Shown: positions 8,791-19,170, counted from the first letter of the stretch. The stretch is DNA of 64,000 nucleotides from Clavibacter michiganensis (GCF_016907085.1 NZ_JAFBBJ010000001.1:3255546-3319545), one strand, 5' to 3'. Numbers and translations are program-made. The notes: generated by a model from the sequence alone, not told the origin.

Positions 8791-9653
8791 CGGGCCGCCA
8801 CCGCGCCGAGCGGGGCGGCGGCGGCCCCGGCCGCCGACGTCAGGACCGCATCCGCGGATCCGCCGCCCGCCCGCCGGGATGCCGCCGTCACGAGCGCCCG
8901 GCTGTACGCGTGCCGCGGTCGCCGCACGAGCTCGCGCATCGCCCCGGCCTCGACCACGCGGCCGGCCTCGAGCACCACGACCCGGTCGCACAGCGCCGCG
9001 GCCACCGCGAGGTCGTGCGTGATGAAGAGGAGCGCCTGCCCGGTCGCGTCGAGGCGGCGGCGGATCACGTCGACCACGCGCGCCTGCGTCACGACGTCCA
9101 GCGCGGTCGTCGGCTCGTCCGCCAGCAGCAGGTCGGCGCGGCAGAGGAGCGCGAGCGCGAGGCAGACGCGCTGGCGCTGGCCGCCCGACAGCTCGGCGGC
9201 GAAGGCGGGGAGCGTGCCGTCGGGATCCTCGATGCCCACGTCGGCGAGCAGCGCCCGCACCTCGCGCCGCGCGTCGCCGCGGGTGAGGAGCCCGCCGTCG
9301 GCGGCGGATCCCCGGGCCCGGCTCGCGCGCAGCGCCGCCACGAGCTGCGCGCCCACCGTGACGAGCGGGTTCAGCGCGGCGAGCGAGTCCTGCTGCACGG
9401 CGGCGACGCGGCCGAGGCGCTGGCGCGGCGCGGCCGGGGCCACCGCGCGGCCGCCGAGCTCGACGACGCCGCCCACCCGGGATCCGTCCGGCAGCGTCCC
9501 GAGCACGGCCTGCGCGGTGAGCGACTTGCCGGATCCGGACGCGCCCACGAGCGCCACGCGCTCGCCGGCGCCGACGCGGAGGTCGAGGTCGTGCACGAGC
9601 GGCGTGCGGTCGATCGCGATCGAGAGGGAGCGGACGTCGAGGGCGGGATGCAC
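8787..9653 (-). CDS. ABC transporter ATPase, DppD/OppD type
   Basis: 288-residue cytoplasmic ATPase and first gene of the ABC/MFS operon. Walker A GASGSGKSL, Q-loop AVQQDSLAALNPLVTVG, signature LSGGQRQRV, Walker B LLLADEPTTALD and H-loop FITHD are all intact. The C-terminal motif RPRHAYSRALV is the DppD/NikD type, although the four-cysteine iron-sulfur insertion found in some DppD proteins is absent. It has its own upstream promoter inside an inverted repeat (9708-9736). Four further genes follow with 4- to 11-bp overlaps, so all five products should be made from one transcript. Confidence 0.92.
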   Translation of the reverse strand: MHPALDVRSLSIAIDRTPLVHDLDLRVGAGERVALVGASGSGKSLTAQAVLGTLPDGSRVGGVVELGGRAVAPAAPRQRLGRVAAVQQDSLAALNPLVTVGAQLVAALRASRARGSAADGGLLTRGDARREVRALLADVGIEDPDGTLPAFAAELSGGQRQRVCLALALLCRADLLLADEPTTALDVVTQARVVDVIRRRLDATGQALLFITHDLAVAAALCDRVVVLEAGRVVEAGAMRELVRRPRHAYSRALVTAASRRAGGGSADAVLTSAAGAAAAPLGAVAAR

Positions 9654-9707
9654 CGGGCCCCCGTCCGTCCGCGCCGGGTGCCGGACGGTCCGGCGGCGCT
9701 CCCGACG

Positions 9708-9736
9708 ACCTTACTGATACCCGTTCTCGATATCAA
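9708..9736 (-). promoter_or_regulatory. Promoter overlapped by operator-like inverted repeat
   Basis: On the minus strand a -35 box TTGATA (9736-9731) and a -10 box TAAGGT (9713-9708) are separated by exactly 17 bp, upstream of the ABC/MFS operon start at 9653 (leader about 48 nt). Half-sites TGATA (9715-9719) and TATCA (9731-9735) form an inverted repeat with an 11-bp centre that covers the -35 box and the spacer. That placement is typical of repressor binding. The sequence only loosely resembles Fur/Zur-type metal boxes, so the regulator is unknown. Confidence 0.6.
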
Positions 9737-9754
9737 AACCGAACGGGCGGCGGG

Positions 9755-10237
9755 TCATGCGCCGCTGATGCCCTTCAGCAGCAGCGCCGTCGTCACCGCG
9801 GCCTCGGCCGCCTCGGCGCCCTTGTCCTCCTTCGAGCCCGGGAGCCCCGCGCGCTCGAGGCCCTGCTGCTCGTCGTCGAGCGTGAGCAGCCCGAAGCCGA
9901 TGGGCTTGCCCGTGAGGAGCGACGCCTGCGTGAGGCCCGAGGTCGCCGCGTCGGACACGTACTCGAAGTGCGGGGTGCCGCCGCGGATGATGACGCCGAG
10001 CGCGACGACCGCGTCGGCTCCCGCGTCGAGCGCCGCGCGGGCGACCACGGGCAGCTCGAAGCTGCCGGGCACGCGGATCACCGTGGTGGTGACGCCGGCC
10101 GCGTCGAGCACGCGCTGCGCGCCCGCGAGCAGGCCCGCGCTGATCTCGTCGTGCCAGCGTCCGGCGACGACGGTGACCCGGAGGCCCGTCCCGTCGAGCG
10201 CGGTGGGGTCGATCTCGGGTGCTCCGTGTCCGCTCAT
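9755..10237 (-). CDS. ribH: 6,7-dimethyl-8-ribityllumazine synthase
   Basis: 160 residues, the usual length. It condenses 5-amino-6-ribitylamino-uracil with 3,4-dihydroxy-2-butanone 4-phosphate to lumazine, the penultimate riboflavin step, usually in a hollow multi-subunit shell. Family motifs seen are VIRVPGSFELPVVAR, ALGVIIRGGTPHFEYV (substrate-binding GGTPH with catalytic His) and GKPIGFGLLTLDDEQQ. The ATG overlaps the stop of ribBA (ATGA) and it is the last gene of the riboflavin operon. Only about 19 bp separate its stop from the -35 of the neighbouring ABC operon, which reads the same way. Confidence 0.97.
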   Translation of the reverse strand: MSGHGAPEIDPTALDGTGLRVTVVAGRWHDEISAGLLAGAQRVLDAAGVTTTVIRVPGSFELPVVARAALDAGADAVVALGVIIRGGTPHFEYVSDAATSGLTQASLLTGKPIGFGLLTLDDEQQGLERAGLPGSKEDKGAEAAEAAVTTALLLKGISGA

Positions 10238-11568
10238 GCGGTCTCCTCCTGGGGTGATGCGGTCGTGGTGGTCAGGCCGTCGGGCGCCTCGGCGTCCGGG
10301 TAGGCGTCGGGTCCGATGTGCATGTCGGTGTCGAGCACCATCCGGTGCCCCATGCGGTCGCGCTTCGTCTCGAGGTAGCCCGCGTTCACGTCGTTGACGC
10401 CGACGACGAGCGGCACGCGCTCCGTCACCTCCACGCCGTGAGCCTCGAGCTGCCGCACCTTCTCGGGGTTGTTCGTGAGCAGGCGCACGTCCTCGATCCC
10501 CATCTCCTGCAGGATCGCCGACGCCGCGCCGTAGTCGCGCGCGTCCGCCGGCAGGCCGAGGGCGACGTTGGCGTCGAGCGTGTCGAAGCCGTCCTCCTGC
10601 AGCCGGTAGGCGCGCAGCTTGTTGATGAGGCCGATGCCGCGCCCCTCGTGTCCGCGCAGGTAGACGACCACGCCGCCGTCGCGCTGGATCTCGTCGAGAG
10701 CGGCGTCGAGCTGGGGACCGCACTCGCACTTGAGGGATCCGAGCGCCTCGCCCGTCAGGCACTCCGAGTGCACCCGCACGAGGGTGCCGTGCGCGCGCGG
10801 CTCGCCCGCGACGATCGCCACGTGGTCGGCGCCCGTGGTGCGGTCGCGGTAGGCGCGCAGCCTCACGGAGCCGTGCGTGGTGGGGACCGTGGTCTCCACC
10901 TCGAAGATCACGCGCGACGCCTCGGGGATCGCGACGGCGGGCTCGAGCGGCCGGTCGCAGTGGAACTCCTCCAGGTGCGCCTTGAGCGCCTCGATCGTGA
11001 CGACCAGCACGCCCTCGCGCTCGCCGAGGGCGAGGAGGCCGGGGAGGCGCATCATCTCGCCGTCGTCCTGCACGATCTCGCTGATCGCGCCGACGGGCGT
11101 GAGGCCCGCGAGCGTGAGCAGGTCGACGGCGGCCTCGGTGTGGCCGTCGCGCTCGCGCACGCCGCCGTCCGCCGCGCGCAGCGGGAGGATGTGGCCCGGC
11201 CGGTGCAGGCTCGTCGGCACGCTGCCGAGGTCGGCGAGCACGCGCAGGGTGTGCGCGCGGTCGGACGCGCTGATGCCCGTGGAGAGCCGGTCGGCGGCGT
11301 CGACCGAGACCGTGTACGCGGTGCCGCGCGGATCCCGGTTGTCGGCCACCATGAGCGGCAGCTCCAGCCGGTCGGCGATCTCGTTGGTCATGGGCGCGCA
11401 GATGAAGCCCGACGAGTGCCTCACGAGCCAGGCCACCCACTCGGGCGACGCGGACTCGGCGGCGAGGAGCACGTCGCCCTCGTTCTCGCGGCCCTCGTCG
11501 TCGACGACGATCACGGGTCGTCCGGCGCGCAGCTCCTGCAGCGCGGCGGGGATGTCGGCGAGGCTCAC
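10234..11568 (-). CDS. ribBA: Bifunctional DHBP synthase / GTP cyclohydrolase II
   Basis: 444-residue cytoplasmic fusion giving both precursors of riboflavin. Residues ~1-205 are 3,4-dihydroxy-2-butanone 4-phosphate synthase (DDEGRENEGDVLLAAE metal/substrate loop, RPGHILPLRA, GHTEAAVDL). The C-terminal part is GTP cyclohydrolase II, with the zinc ligands in HSECLTGEALGSLKCECG, the RGHEGRGIGL GTP-binding segment and LLTNNPEK. All key residues appear intact, so both halves are probably active. The GTG at 11568 was chosen since it overlaps the riboflavin synthase stop (GTGA) and starts the family's SLADIPAAL segment. Confidence 0.97.
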   Translation of the reverse strand: MSLADIPAALQELRAGRPVIVVDDEGRENEGDVLLAAESASPEWVAWLVRHSSGFICAPMTNEIADRLELPLMVADNRDPRGTAYTVSVDAADRLSTGISASDRAHTLRVLADLGSVPTSLHRPGHILPLRAADGGVRERDGHTEAAVDLLTLAGLTPVGAISEIVQDDGEMMRLPGLLALGEREGVLVVTIEALKAHLEEFHCDRPLEPAVAIPEASRVIFEVETTVPTTHGSVRLRAYRDRTTGADHVAIVAGEPRAHGTLVRVHSECLTGEALGSLKCECGPQLDAALDEIQRDGGVVVYLRGHEGRGIGLINKLRAYRLQEDGFDTLDANVALGLPADARDYGAASAILQEMGIEDVRLLTNNPEKVRQLEAHGVEVTERVPLVVGVNDVNAGYLETKRDRMGHRMVLDTDMHIGPDAYPDAEAPDGLTTTTASPQEETA

Positions 11569-12206
11569 GAGCGGGCCTCCGTCCGGGCGTCGCGCGCGTC
11601 GAGCGCGAGCATCCGCTGCACGTGCCGCGCGAGCACGTCGGTCTCCAGGTTGACCTCGTCGCCGATCTCCAGCGCGCCGAGCGTCGTCGCGGTGAGCGTC
11701 TCGGGGATGAGCGACACCTCGAACCACGCGTCGGCGTCCGGGGTGTCGGTGGGGCTGACGGCGCTCACGGTGAGGCTGACGCCCTGCACGGTGATGGATC
11801 CGCGGTCGACCACGAGCGGAGCGAGGTCGGCGGGCAGCGAGAAGCGGAGGATCCGCCACGCCTCGCCCGGCGTCGTCGCGATGAGGCGCCCGGTGCCGTC
11901 GACGTGGCCCTGGACGATGTGGCCGCCCAGCCGGTCGCCCACGCGCGCGGCGCGCTCCAGGTTCACGCGATCGCCCACGCCGAGCCGGCCGAGCGAGCTC
12001 ATGACGAGCGTCTGCCGCATGACGTCGGCGGTGAAGCCCTCGGGCGTCTGCGCGACGACCGTGAGGCACACGCCGTCGACGCTGATGGAGTCGCCGTGGC
12101 GGGCGTCGGACACCGCGAGCGGCGCCTCCACCGTGATCCGGGCGGAGTCGCCCTCGGCGTCGAGCGCGAGGACGCGTCCGCGCTCCTCGATGATCCCTGT
12201 GAACAT
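11565..12206 (-). CDS. ribE: Riboflavin synthase, alpha chain
   Basis: 213 residues, the normal length. It dismutates two lumazine molecules into riboflavin. Two homologous lumazine-binding barrels are visible: the first begins MFTGIIEERG and contains SISVDGVCLTV, the second (from about residue 98) contains GHIVQGHVDGTG and GSITVQGVSLTV. Its start codon overlaps the ribD stop by a single base (TGATG arrangement), and its stop overlaps the ribBA start. Some annotations call this gene ribC; ribE is used here for the synthase. Confidence 0.97.
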   Translation of the reverse strand: MFTGIIEERGRVLALDAEGDSARITVEAPLAVSDARHGDSISVDGVCLTVVAQTPEGFTADVMRQTLVMSSLGRLGVGDRVNLERAARVGDRLGGHIVQGHVDGTGRLIATTPGEAWRILRFSLPADLAPLVVDRGSITVQGVSLTVSAVSPTDTPDADAWFEVSLIPETLTATTLGALEIGDEVNLETDVLARHVQRMLALDARDARTEARS

Positions 12207-13279
12207 CACTGGCCTTCCGTGGTGGGTCGCGCGATCACGAGGAGGTCGTCCCCGAGCCGCGTCGTGCTGATGAGGGTGAGTCGGTGGGCGGCGGGCATGC
12301 TCGCGACGCCGAGGTCGCCGGTCGCGGTGCGGGGGCCGCCGAGGAGGACGGGTGCGAGGTAGGCGACCACCTCGTCCACGAGGCCGGCGGCGACGAGCGC
12401 GGAGACGATCGTGGGGCCGCCCTCCACGAACACGTGGCGGATGCCCCGGCTCCCGAGCTCCGCGAGCGCGGCGGCGGGGTCGTGGCCGTCGATGCGGATG
12501 AGGCGGCGCGGGTGGCGGTGCACGGCCGCGTCCTCCGGGATCGCGCGGTCGCCGAGCACGACGGGCGCGGGCTGGTGCGGGTACGGGATCCCGTCGGGCC
12601 GGCGGGCCGTGAGCGCGGGGTCGTCGGCGAGCACGGTGCCGGTGCCCACCAGGATCGCGTCGGCCTCGGCGCGGCGGCGGTGCACGTCCTCGCGGGCGGC
12701 GGGCCCCGTGATCCAGCGGCTCGTGCCGTCGGCGGCGGCGATGCGACCGTCGAGGCTGGAGGCCCACTTCGCGGTGACGAACGGGCGGCCGAGCCGCGCG
12801 GATCCGAGCCACACCCGGAGGAACGCCGCGGCCTCCTCGGCGAGCACGCCGGGCACGACCTCGACGCCCGCGGCGCGCAGCCGGGCCGCGCCGCCGGAGG
12901 ACTCGGCGCCCGGGTCGGCGACCGCGTAGGCGACGCGCGCGATGCCCGCCTCGATGAGCGCGGCGGCGCACGGGCCGGTGCGGCCGGTGTGGTTGCACGG
13001 CTCGAGCGTGACGACGGCGGTGGCCCCGCGCGCCCCGCCCGCGGGCAGCTGCCGCAGCGCGTCGACCTCGGCGTGGGCGGATCCGGCGCCGCGGTGGCGG
13101 CCCTCGGCGATGACGCGGCCGGAGGCGTCGAGGATCACGCAGCCCACGCGCGGGTTCGGGCCCCACGCGGGGCCCTCGGCGGCGAGCTCGAGGCCGCGGC
13201 GCATGGCGCGCTCGAGCGCGCCGGCCGCGGGCTGGCCGGTCGCCGGCGCGTGCGCGGGTGCCGTCGGGTCGTCGTGCAT
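12206..13279 (-). CDS. ribD: Bifunctional deaminase/reductase of riboflavin synthesis
   Basis: 357 residues. The N-terminal zinc deaminase domain has HAEVDAL and the LEPCNHTGRTGPC zinc site; the C-terminal NADPH reductase domain has AKWASSLDGRIA, SRWITG and FVEGGPTI. It converts the GTP cyclohydrolase product to 5-amino-6-ribitylamino-uracil phosphate. The ATG at 13279 follows GAGGA with good spacing; an open frame further upstream merely reads through the riboswitch. It is the first gene of the ribD-ribE-ribBA-ribH operon, controlled by the FMN riboswitch just upstream. Confidence 0.96.
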   Translation of the reverse strand: MHDDPTAPAHAPATGQPAAGALERAMRRGLELAAEGPAWGPNPRVGCVILDASGRVIAEGRHRGAGSAHAEVDALRQLPAGGARGATAVVTLEPCNHTGRTGPCAAALIEAGIARVAYAVADPGAESSGGAARLRAAGVEVVPGVLAEEAAAFLRVWLGSARLGRPFVTAKWASSLDGRIAAADGTSRWITGPAAREDVHRRRAEADAILVGTGTVLADDPALTARRPDGIPYPHQPAPVVLGDRAIPEDAAVHRHPRRLIRIDGHDPAAALAELGSRGIRHVFVEGGPTIVSALVAAGLVDEVVAYLAPVLLGGPRTATGDLGVASMPAAHRLTLISTTRLGDDLLVIARPTTEGQ

Positions 13280-13351
13280 GGTGTCCTCGTCCGTGGACGG
13301 ACTCCGGGCGCGGTCGACGAGACCTCGACGCCGGCAGGGTCGCTGGCGCCG

Positions 13352-13490
13352 CGTGCTGCCTCCCATCCGGACTTTAACCGTCGGTCCCGGAATCCCACCG
13401 GATCGGCGGACGAGGCTCCCGGGGACCCGGTCGCGCTTCGTCCGTTCGCGGACTGTCACCGCCGGCTCGGATTTCCACCGACCCCGGAGC
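13352..13490 (-). ncRNA. FMN riboswitch (RFN element)
   Basis: The leader of ribD on the minus strand contains the conserved RFN blocks in order: GGGGTCGGTGGAAATCCG, CCGGCGGTGACAGTCCGCGA, CCGGTGGGATTCCGGGACCG and ACGGTTAAAGTCCGGATGGG. These match the known FMN aptamer junction segments closely. It ends about 70 nt before the ribD start. FMN binding would lower expression of the riboflavin operon; whether it acts on transcription or on translation cannot be seen, and no run of U residues follows. Confidence 0.96.
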
Positions 13491-13560
13491 ACGTGTATGG
13501 GTCGAGATTAGCCCACCCGGCTGCGGGGCCGGGGTCCGTGACGCTCCGCGACCTACGCCG

Positions 13561-15422
<1,862 letters not shown>

Positions 15423-16268
15423 TCAGATCGCGTAGTCGACGACCACGGGCGTGTGGTCCGACCATCGCTGGTCGTACGCCTCGGCGCGGTCGACCGCGTA
15501 GCCCACGACCTTCTCGGCGAGGGCCGGGGTCGCGAGCTGGTAGTCGATGCGCCAGCCGGTGTCGTTGTCGAACGCCTTGCCGCGCCAGCTCCACCACGTG
15601 TACGGGCCGTCGACCTCGCCGGCCTGCTGGCGGCCGACGTCCACCCAGCCGAGGCCGGGGCCGGTGGATCCGTCGACGCCCGTGATCTCCTCGCCGCTCG
15701 CGCCGAGGATGCGGTCGAGGTAGGCGCGCTCGCGCGGCAGGAACCCGGCGCGCTTCACATTGCCCTTCCAGTTGCGGATGTCGAGCTCGCGGTGCCCGAC
15801 GTTGAGGTCGCCCACGACCACCGCGAGCTCGGAGTGCGCGGCGATCTCGGGCAGGCGCCGCTCCATCCCGTCGAGGAACCTCCACTTCTCGTCCTGCTTG
15901 GCGGTGCCGACCTCGCCGGAGTGCACGTAGGCGCTCACGACCGTGACGATGGTGCCGTCCACGTCGTAGTCGGCCTCGAGCCAGCGGCCCGCGCTGTCGA
16001 AGTCCTCCTCGCCGATGGCGACGCGGTGGATGTCCGCGCGGCGGCGGCTCGCGATCGCGACGCCCGCGCGGCCCTTGGCGGTCGCGGCGTCGTGCAGCAC
16101 GTTCCACTCGGGGCCGAGGAGGCCCTCGATGTCGCTCGTCTCGGCGCGGACCTCCTGGATGGCGAGGATGTCGACGTCACGCGTGGCGAGCCAGTCGCCC
16201 ATGCCCTTGCGGAACGCGGCCCGGATGCCGTTCGTGTTGATGGACGCGACGCGGAGGTTCGAGGGCAT
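15423..16268 (-). CDS. xth: Exodeoxyribonuclease III / AP endonuclease
   Basis: 281-residue EEP-superfamily nuclease acting on abasic sites and 3' blocked ends in base-excision repair. Visible catalytic motifs are INTNGIR (Asn), AIQEVR (metal-binding Glu), VVVGDLNVGH (Asp and Asn), RIDYQLATP and the terminal SDHTPVVVDY (catalytic Asp-His). The ATG at 16268 is 10 bp after the stop of the BrkB-like gene, but it has its own -10 hexamer TAGGAT placed 7 nt before the ATG and no ribosome-binding site, so it is probably transcribed without a leader. Confidence 0.95.
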   Translation of the reverse strand: MPSNLRVASINTNGIRAAFRKGMGDWLATRDVDILAIQEVRAETSDIEGLLGPEWNVLHDAATAKGRAGVAIASRRRADIHRVAIGEEDFDSAGRWLEADYDVDGTIVTVVSAYVHSGEVGTAKQDEKWRFLDGMERRLPEIAAHSELAVVVGDLNVGHRELDIRNWKGNVKRAGFLPRERAYLDRILGASGEEITGVDGSTGPGLGWVDVGRQQAGEVDGPYTWWSWRGKAFDNDTGWRIDYQLATPALAEKVVGYAVDRAEAYDQRWSDHTPVVVDYAI

Positions 16269-16275
16269 GGTCTCG

Positions 16276-16281
16276 ATCCTA
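16276..16281 (-). promoter_or_regulatory. -10 box of leaderless xth promoter
   Basis: TAGGAT on the minus strand, 7 nt before the xth ATG. Its first three bases are also the TAG stop codon of the upstream BrkB-like gene. Confidence 0.55.
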
Positions 16282-17388
16282 ACGGCGGCGTCGGCGGCGG
16301 AGTCCGAGCAGCACCCGCGTGATGCCGCGCGACTGGTCGTACCGCTCCCGCTCCCGCGCGCGCTCCTCCTCCTCGAGGATCCGGCGGGCCTCGTCGAGCT
16401 TCGCGAGCCGCTCCCTCTCGAGCTGCTCGGGGGTGAGGTCGCGGGCGTCGATGCCCTTGTCGGCCATGCTCACGGCGATCCACGACGCGCAGATCAGGAT
16501 GACCTGGCAGATGAGGTTGAACCAGATCAGGAGCCCGATGATCACCGCGAACGACGCGAGCAGCGGGTTCCGGCTCGCGCCGCCGAGGAGCGCCGTGCCG
16601 AGCACCTTGAGCACGCCCATGGCGACGCCGCCGAGGAGCGCGCCCTGGAGGAGCTGCGGCCGCGGGATCCTGACGCCCGACAGGATCCGGTACGCCCCCG
16701 CGAGCACGGCCGTGTCGAGCGCGAGCACGAGCGCGAGGCCCACGGTGCGGCCGACGACGACGGCGAGCAGCGAGTCCTCGCCGACCTGCATCAGCCCGAA
16801 CACGAAGCCGAGGAGCCCGGTGCTGACCACCGAGAGCGCCGCCGAGAGCAGCATCGCGAGCGCGAACACCAGGGCGAGCCCGAGGTCCTTGACCTTGAGG
16901 AGCAGGAAGAACGTGGTGGGCGGCGGCAGCTCGAAGATGCGGCGCACCGAGTCGCGCGTCGAGGCCAGCCAGCCGAGCGCGGTCACGAGCAGGCCGATGG
17001 AGCCCACGATGCCCGCGATGGAGATGGTGCTCGACTTCAGCAGCTCCTGCGGATCCTCGATCACTCCATCCGGTCCGAAGAGGCCGGGCACCGCCCCCTG
17101 GATCAGCGTGAGCAGCGAGTCCAGCAGCAACGGGTTGTCCGCGAGCACGGATCCCGCCACGGAGAACCCGACGGCCAGCGCCGCGAACACCGCGAAGACC
17201 GCCTGGTACGACATGCCGGCCGCGAGGATCGGTCCGCCCGCTGCCCCGTAGGCGAGGAACACCCGCACGGGCTTCAGCGCCATCACGCGGGCGAAGAGCG
17301 CGGGGATGCCGGTGGGCGCGGTCGGCTCCGCGGGCGTCGTGCCGGTGGAGGGGGATGCGGGACGTCCGCGGCCGTCGGGGGCGGTCAT
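16279..17388 (-). CDS. YihY/BrkB-family membrane protein
   Basis: 369-residue inner-membrane protein of the YihY/BrkB family (once annotated as ribonuclease BN; real role unclear). Residues 1-45 are a Pro/Thr-rich cytoplasmic tail. Six hydrophobic segments follow; family segments include ILAAGMSYQAVFAVFAALAV, GWLASTRDSVRRIF and a late NPLLASFAVIIGLLIWFN helix. The C-terminus is a charged coil (about residues 325-369) ending in a run of arginines. The ATG at 17388 is preceded by TATCCT and then 6 nt, the leaderless layout seen repeatedly in this window. Confidence 0.9.
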   Translation of the reverse strand: MTAPDGRGRPASPSTGTTPAEPTAPTGIPALFARVMALKPVRVFLAYGAAGGPILAAGMSYQAVFAVFAALAVGFSVAGSVLADNPLLLDSLLTLIQGAVPGLFGPDGVIEDPQELLKSSTISIAGIVGSIGLLVTALGWLASTRDSVRRIFELPPPTTFFLLLKVKDLGLALVFALAMLLSAALSVVSTGLLGFVFGLMQVGEDSLLAVVVGRTVGLALVLALDTAVLAGAYRILSGVRIPRPQLLQGALLGGVAMGVLKVLGTALLGGASRNPLLASFAVIIGLLIWFNLICQVILICASWIAVSMADKGIDARDLTPEQLERERLAKLDEARRILEEEERARERERYDQSRGITRVLLGLRRRRRR

Positions 17389-17394
17389 CCCCCG

Positions 17395-17400
17395 AGGATA
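17395..17400 (-). promoter_or_regulatory. -10 box of leaderless BrkB-like gene promoter
   Basis: TATCCT on the minus strand, exactly 6 nt before the ATG at 17388. No Shine-Dalgarno sequence fits between them. Confidence 0.5.
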
Positions 17401-17419
17401 CGGTCCGCCGAGCCCCTGG

Positions 17420-17425
17420 TAGCGT
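17420..17425 (+). promoter_or_regulatory. Candidate -10 box for ptsI
   Basis: TAGCGT on the plus strand would start transcription near 17432 and give a leader of about 83 nt before the ptsI GTG. No clear -35 partner is seen. Confidence 0.35.
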
Positions 17426-17514
17426 GGACGGGCCGTTCCGGCAGCCCGACCGGACAGGCCACCCGCGCCGACGACGTCCGTCCGCGCGTCACGCACCCGA
17501 GCGAGGGAGTCCCT

Positions 17515-19170
17515 GTGCGCATCACCGGCATCGGAGTAGGACACGGAGTGGCCACCGGCCCCGTCATGCGGATGCCCGACCCGCTGCCCGAGCCCGGCAC
17601 CGAGGCATTCACGGGCGACGCCGACGCCGAGGTCGCCCGCGTCGCCGACGCCCTCGCCGCGACGGCCGACGACCTGGCCGCGCGCGGAGCCCGCGCCGGC
17701 GGCGACGCGAAGGACGTGCTCGACGCGCAGTCGCTCATGGCGCGCGATCCCGCCCTCCTCGACTCGGTCGGCCGCCTCGTCGGCCAGGGTCGCTCGGGCG
17801 AGCGCGCCGTGTTCGAGGCGTTCGCCACCTTCCAGGAGCTCCTCACGGGCATGGGCGGCTACATGGCCGAGCGCGCGGCGGACCTCGCCGACGTCGCGCA
17901 GCGCGTCATCGCCCGCCTCCGCGGCGTGCCCGCGCCCGGCATCCCCACCGCGGACGCGCCCTTCGTCCTCGTCGCGCGCGACCTCGCGCCCGCCGACACC
18001 GCCCTCCTCGAGCTCGACCGCGTGCTCGCCCTGGTCACCACGGACGGCGGCCCCACCAGCCACACCGCGATCCTCGCCCGCAGCCGCTCCATCCCCGCCA
18101 TCGTCGGCGCGACGGGCGCGGCCGACCTCGTGGAGGGCACCGAGGTCGTCGTCGACGCCGCGGCCGGCCTCGTCATCGCGGACCCGTCCGACGCCGAGCG
18201 CGAGGACGCCGTCCGCCGGATCCGCGCCCGCGAGGAGGCGCTCGCCGCCCCCGTCACCGACGGCGCGCTCGCCGACGGCACCCCCGTCCCGCTCCTCGCC
18301 AACCTCGGATCCCCGGCCGAGGCCGCGCGCGCGGTCGAGCTCGGCGCCGAGGGCGTCGGTCTGTTCCGCACCGAGTTCCTGTTCCTCGACGCCGCCGAGG
18401 CCCCGTCCGTCGCCGCGCAGACCGCGCAGTACACCGCGCTCCTCGAGGCCTTCCCGGGCCGCAAGGTCGTCGTCCGCGCGCTCGACGCCGGCGCCGACAA
18501 GCCCCTCGCCTTCCTGACCGACGCCGACGAGGAGAACCCCGCGCTGGGCCTCCGCGGCCTGCGTGCCCTCCGCGCGCACGAGCAGATCCTCCGCGACCAG
18601 CTCACCGCCCTGGCGGCGGCCGACGCGGCCACCGACGCCGACCTCTGGGTCATGGCGCCCATGGTCGCCGACGCCGAGGAGACGGCGTACTTCGTCGAGC
18701 TCGGCCGCGAGCTCGGCCTCCGCACGGTCGGCGTCATGGCGGAGGTGCCGTCGCTCGCGCTCCTCGCCGACCAGGTCGTGGAGGTCGCCGACTTCGTGAG
18801 CGTCGGCACGAACGACCTCACGCAATACACGATGGCGGCGGACCGCCTGCTCGGCTCGGTCGCCTCCTACCAGGACCCGTGGCACCCGGCGGTCCTCCGC
18901 CTCGTGCGCGCCCTCGGCGACGCCGGCCGCGCGACCGGCACGCCCGTCGGCATCTGCGGCGAGGCGGCGGCGGATCCGCTCCTCGCGGTGGTCCTCGTCG
19001 GCCTCGGTGCCACGAGCCTCTCGATGACCCCGGCGGCGCTGGCCGACGTCCGCCTCGAGCTGTCGCACCGCACCCTCGACGACGCGCGCACGGCCGCCGA
19101 GGCCGTGCTCACGGCGCGCACCGCAGCCGAGGCCCGTGCTGCCGCCGAGCGGATCCTCGTCGCCCGGTAG
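17515..19170 (+). CDS. ptsI: PTS enzyme I (phosphoenolpyruvate-protein phosphotransferase)
   Basis: 551-residue cytoplasmic enzyme that takes phosphate from PEP and passes it to HPr, energising all PTS sugar uptake. The phosphorylated histidine is His183 in TDGGPTSHTAILAR. The C-terminal PEP-binding barrel has GVGLFRTEFLFLD, VVVRALDAGADKPL, NPALGLRGLR, and the Mg/PEP motif DFVSVGTNDLTQYTMAADR plus the reactive Cys in GICGEAAAD. The GTG at 17515 was chosen for the GAGGGAG site about 6 nt upstream and because it begins the family's GIGVGHGVATGP segment. HPr is not in the window; a IIA-IIB pair is 17 kb away. Confidence 0.96.
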   Translation: MRITGIGVGHGVATGPVMRMPDPLPEPGTEAFTGDADAEVARVADALAATADDLAARGARAGGDAKDVLDAQSLMARDPALLDSVGRLVGQGRSGERAVFEAFATFQELLTGMGGYMAERAADLADVAQRVIARLRGVPAPGIPTADAPFVLVARDLAPADTALLELDRVLALVTTDGGPTSHTAILARSRSIPAIVGATGAADLVEGTEVVVDAAAGLVIADPSDAEREDAVRRIRAREEALAAPVTDGALADGTPVPLLANLGSPAEAARAVELGAEGVGLFRTEFLFLDAAEAPSVAAQTAQYTALLEAFPGRKVVVRALDAGADKPLAFLTDADEENPALGLRGLRALRAHEQILRDQLTALAAADAATDADLWVMAPMVADAEETAYFVELGRELGLRTVGVMAEVPSLALLADQVVEVADFVSVGTNDLTQYTMAADRLLGSVASYQDPWHPAVLRLVRALGDAGRATGTPVGICGEAAADPLLAVVLVGLGATSLSMTPAALADVRLELSHRTLDDARTAAEAVLTARTAAEARAAAERILVAR

